A stretch of DNA of 6,245 nt, from contig CALEMO010000106.1 of NCBI GenBank assembly GCA_937910825.1, positions 1 to 6,245 of the forward strand, given 5' to 3'. Shown here one piece after another: positions 4,927 through 6,245 of this stretch. This DNA is from an uncultured Solirubrobacterales bacterium (lineage in GTDB: Bacteria; Actinomycetota; Thermoleophilia; Solirubrobacterales; 70-9). The notes below the pieces were generated by a model. That model searched no databases and had not been told where the DNA came from. It saw nothing but the letters and a program-made list of their open reading frames with translations. The position numbers were made by a program, and so were the translations under genes. Numbering within the stretch: position 1 is the stretch's first letter; the number at the start of each line of letters is the position of its first letter.

Positions 4927-4975
4927 GTGATGATCCCGATCTTGCCGCAGGGAGCAGCAGGATCGGGAGCATCAC
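4927..4975. repeat. Palindromic element B (REP-like), 22-position stem
   Basis: 4927-4948 pairs with 4954-4975 around the same AGGGA loop as element A, with two mismatches and one wobble. The outer stem is GTGATG/CATCAC. Where element A has a C-G pair (4856/4902), B has T-A (4928/4974), and A's mismatched A/A is a proper A-T pair here, so the pairing is kept while the sequence changes. Confidence 0.8.
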
Positions 4976-4992
4976 TGGGTTGGTGATGAGGT

Positions 4993-5023
4993 GGGCGGTA
5001 ACGGGCCGAGTGGGTTTGGTGGG
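4993..5023 (+). other. Canonical G-quadruplex motif
   Basis: Four GGG tracts (4993-4995, 5003-5005, 5012-5014, 5021-5023) are separated by loops of 7, 6 and 6 bases, satisfying the G3N1-7 rule. It lies in noncoding DNA between palindromes B and C. Such motifs arise by chance in GC-rich DNA, and the loops are long, so stability is expected to be modest. Confidence 0.5.
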
Positions 5024-5028
5024 TAAGG

Positions 5029-5072
5029 CGGCAGGTCCGTTGCCGGCCGCTTCAGCTTGGTGATTCCTGCCG
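5029..5072. repeat. Degenerate inverted repeat between palindromes B and C
   Basis: CGGCAGG (5029-5035) pairs with CCTGCCG (5066-5072) across a 30-base gap. The left arm resembles the right half of elements A to C, and the right flank (GGTGATTCCTGCCG) resembles a shortened left half, so it may be a decayed or rearranged copy of the same family. Confidence 0.35.
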
Positions 5073-5086
5073 GGATAGTTGCCTTT

Positions 5087-5145
5087 ACGGGGCGATGATC
5101 CCGGTATTGCTCGTGGTGGCGGCAGGATCGGGAACGCTGCCCCGT
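5087..5145. repeat. Palindromic element C (diverged REP-like), 24-position stem
   Basis: ACGGGGC (5087-5093) pairs perfectly with GCCCCGT (5139-5145), and the stem continues inward to 5110/5122 with three mismatches and several wobbles around an 11-base loop. It keeps GATGATCCCG of element B and GGCAGGATCGGGA of element A. It lies just beyond the rpsD terminator. Confidence 0.65.
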
Positions 5146-5150
5146 TAACG

Positions 5151-5183
5151 AAGAAACCCCGGTGCCAGGACCGGGGGTTTCTT
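5151..5183. terminator. Rho-independent terminator of rpsD
   Basis: AAGAAACCCCGG (5151-5162) pairs with CCGGGGGTTTCTT (5171-5183) with one bulged G and an 8-base loop. On the minus strand the stem ends in TTTCTTCGTT, about 20 bases after the rpsD stop codon. On the plus strand it also ends in TTTCTT, so it may work both ways. Confidence 0.85.
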
Positions 5184-5203
5184 GAAGGCTTCTGTGTTCA
5201 CTT

Positions 5204-5824
5204 CTAGCGCGAGTAGTGCTCGACGATCAGCCGCTCTTCGATCGGTGCGGCGATGTCGCTGCGGTCGGGCAGGCGGTTGACTGTGCCCTTGAGGCCGTCG
5301 TGGTCGGCCAGCAGCCAGGCCGGGGTCGGGCCCGCGGTTTCGGTCGACTGGCGGGCCATCGGCTCGATCGCCGCATCAGGCTTGACTGCGATCAGGTCGC
5401 CGGCCGAGACTTCGTAGGAAGGCCGGTCGAGGCGCTTGCCGTTCACGGTTACGTGCTGGTGGACAACGAACTGACGGGCCTGGGCCCTGGTCGTCGCGAG
5501 CCCGAGCCTGTAAACGACGTTGTCGAGACGCTGCTCGAGGTGACGCATCAGGTTCTCGCCGGCCATGCCCTCTTCGCGGTTCGCCCGGTAGAAAAGCTTG
5601 GCGAACTGACGCTCGCGCAGACCGTACATCGACTTCGCCCGCTGCTTGGCGCGCATCCGTACAGAGAACTCCGAAGCACGCCGCCTTCCGCGGCCATGTT
5701 GGCCCGGGGGATAGGGTCGGCGCTCCATAGCGCTCTTGCCGCTCAGGGCACGTTCACCCTTGAGTCCGAGGTCGACGCCTTCGCGTCTTGAAAGCTTTTC
5801 TTTTGGTCCGGTATATCTGCCCAT
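5204..5824 (-). CDS. rpsD: Small ribosomal subunit protein uS4
   Basis: A 206-aa protein that binds the 5' domain of 16S rRNA early in 30S assembly and helps form the mRNA entry channel and decoding accuracy. The N-terminus MGRYTGPKEKLSRREGVDL is diagnostic. Residues 1 to about 95 form the uS4 N-domain, with the basic PPGQHGRGRRR (39-49), and LEQRLDNVVYRLGLATTRAQARQFVVHQHVTVNGK (96-130) is the S4 RNA-binding domain. There are no cysteines, so this is the zinc-free form. The length is normal. The gene stands alone, outside the usual rpsM-rpsK-rpsD-rpoA-rplQ group, as in some other actinobacteria. There is no Shine-Dalgarno sequence before the ATG. A TACTGT box 14 bases upstream would leave a leader of only a few bases, too short for a classical S4 feedback structure. 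It is divergent from the DUF202 gene. Confidence 0.97.
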   Translation of the reverse strand: MGRYTGPKEKLSRREGVDLGLKGERALSGKSAMERRPYPPGQHGRGRRRASEFSVRMRAKQRAKSMYGLRERQFAKLFYRANREEGMAGENLMRHLEQRLDNVVYRLGLATTRAQARQFVVHQHVTVNGKRLDRPSYEVSAGDLIAVKPDAAIEPMARQSTETAGPTPAWLLADHDGLKGTVNRLPDRSDIAAPIEERLIVEHYSR

Positions 5825-5838
5825 GATTGCGGCGTGGA

Positions 5839-5844
5839 ACAGTA
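5839..5844 (-). promoter_or_regulatory. Candidate -10 box (TACTGT) of rpsD
   Basis: On the minus strand TACTGT lies 14 bases before the rpsD ATG, which would place the transcript start about seven bases before it. No convincing -35 box was found. The short leader and missing Shine-Dalgarno sequence agree with the other near-leaderless genes here. Confidence 0.35.
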
Positions 5845-5888
5845 CCGGATTAGCGACCGATCCGCGCTTTGGCCGGAACCTATGTGCG

Positions 5889-5894
5889 TATAGT
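5889..5894 (+). promoter_or_regulatory. Candidate -10 box (TATAGT) of the DUF202 gene
   Basis: TATAGT matches the TATAAT consensus at five of six positions and lies nine bases before the ATG, implying a leader of only a few bases. TTTGGC (5868-5873) is a weak -35 candidate with a short 15-base spacer. No Shine-Dalgarno sequence is present. Confidence 0.45.
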
Positions 5895-5903
5895 CAGCCG
5901 GGC

Positions 5904-6245
5904 ATGAGCCCGCCCTCCGATCCAGACATTCCCGCGGCTACAGAGAATGTAGCCCCGCGCCGCACCATGCTGGCTGCCGAGCGGACCCAGCTCGCCTGGT
6001 GGCGCACGGCTTTCGCGGTGCTGGCGGTCGGGCTGGCCGTGGGAAAGATTGTTCCGCAGCTGGCCGGCGACGAAGTGGTCTGGCCCTACACGGTTCTGGG
6101 CACCGCCTTCGGTCTTTACTCAGTCTTGCTGATGCTTCAGGGCAGCTATCGGCGGGCCCAGGTCGAAGAGTCGATAAAGACAGGGCAGGCGGTGAAGACG
6201 TCGACCGGCATGCAGCTCCTGCTCACCGGTGGCGCCGTAGCGCTC
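5904..6245 (+). CDS. DUF202 (YidH-type) small membrane protein (partial, 3' end outside window)
   Basis: The frame is open from the ATG at 5904 to the window end (114 codons). After a Pro-rich hydrophilic N-terminus comes LAAERTQLAWWRTAFAVLAVGLAVGK (24-48ish), the hallmark of DUF202: a conserved 'ER(T)..aW.RT' motif leading into the first membrane helix. A second helix follows (about 58-80, PYTVLGTAFGLYSVLLML), then a charged loop (SYRRAQVEESIKTGQ), and a third helix starts at MQLLLTGGAVAL. The family usually has three membrane spans in about 100-130 residues, so little is missing. Its biochemical role is not established. It is divergent from rpsD, with 79 bases between the starts. Confidence 0.88.
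   Translation, partial: MSPPSDPDIPAATENVAPRRTMLAAERTQLAWWRTAFAVLAVGLAVGKIVPQLAGDEVVWPYTVLGTAFGLYSVLLMLQGSYRRAQVEESIKTGQAVKTSTGMQLLLTGGAVAL

Larger units (their letters stand above)
4557..5203. other. 647-base noncoding, repeat-rich region
   Basis: No credible gene was seen on either strand. Open frames here have Pro/Ser/Arg-rich translations, and one of them only reads through palindromes A and B, giving a repeated peptide (ILPQGAAGSGA twice). The region consists of the hairpin at 4618, short repeats such as TCAAAGTGC twice near 4690-4710, the 15-bp direct repeat, palindromes A, B and C, a G-quadruplex motif and the rpsD terminator. It lies between two converging transcripts (the 84-aa gene and rpsD). 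Confidence 0.7.

Noticed and set aside
4636..4986. 116-aa plus-strand frame with a repeated ILPQGAAGSGA peptide
   Set aside because: The peptide repeat only reflects palindromes A and B read through. The rest is Pro/Ser/Arg-rich, with no ribosome binding site or domain.
4854..5145. CRISPR array or integron attC sites
   Set aside because: The palindromes are too long, unevenly spaced (about 72 then 165 bases) and lack equal spacers. No Cas gene, integrase or gene cassettes are in the window, and attC core boxes are not convincing.
5825..5903. S4 autoregulatory leader upstream of rpsD
   Set aside because: The likely promoter box lies 14 bases from the ATG, leaving no room for a structured leader.

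Overview
The window looks like a chromosomal segment of a high-GC Gram-positive bacterium, most likely an actinobacterium and possibly of the Thermoleophilia/Solirubrobacterales type. The signs are GC-rich core genes (about 71% G+C by hand count over 361-600), a lone cysteine-free uS4 gene outside any ribosomal operon, two tRNA-Ser genes without encoded CCA, and several genes with no Shine-Dalgarno sequence and a TANNNT box just before the start. The taxon is inference; no database search was made.

Left part (1-808): a divergent pair. A secreted-protein gene, probably a subtilisin-like (S8) protease cut by the window edge, runs leftward from 257. tadA (tRNA adenosine deaminase) runs rightward from a GTG at 335.

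Accessory patch (about 809-2003): G+C falls to about 54-57%. It holds an 85-aa unrecognised ORF directly abutting an ORF with a divergent MazF/PemK-like core, then a third overlapping ORF. The arrangement resembles a type II toxin-antitoxin module inserted between tadA and a tRNA-Ser gene. The patch ends at a bidirectional terminator.

tRNA and membrane-protein block (1929-4270, minus strand): a 661-aa membrane protein with an alkaline-phosphatase-like outer domain and about ten membrane spans, then tRNA-Ser(CGA), a terminator, tRNA-Ser(GGA) and a second terminator. A small acidic protein of unknown function is divergent from the membrane-protein gene (4302-4556).

Noncoding block (4557-5203): no credible gene, but rich in structure. 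It holds an isolated hairpin, a 15-bp direct repeat, a canonical four-tract G-quadruplex motif, three related long palindromes whose stems show compensatory changes, and the rpsD terminator. It is the most unusual part of the window.

Right part (5204-6245): rpsD (uS4) leftward, and divergently a DUF202-family membrane protein cut by the window end.

tadA, the two tRNA-Ser genes and rpsD are all translation-related, but nothing indicates one operon; most genes are single units with their own terminators or divergent starts.
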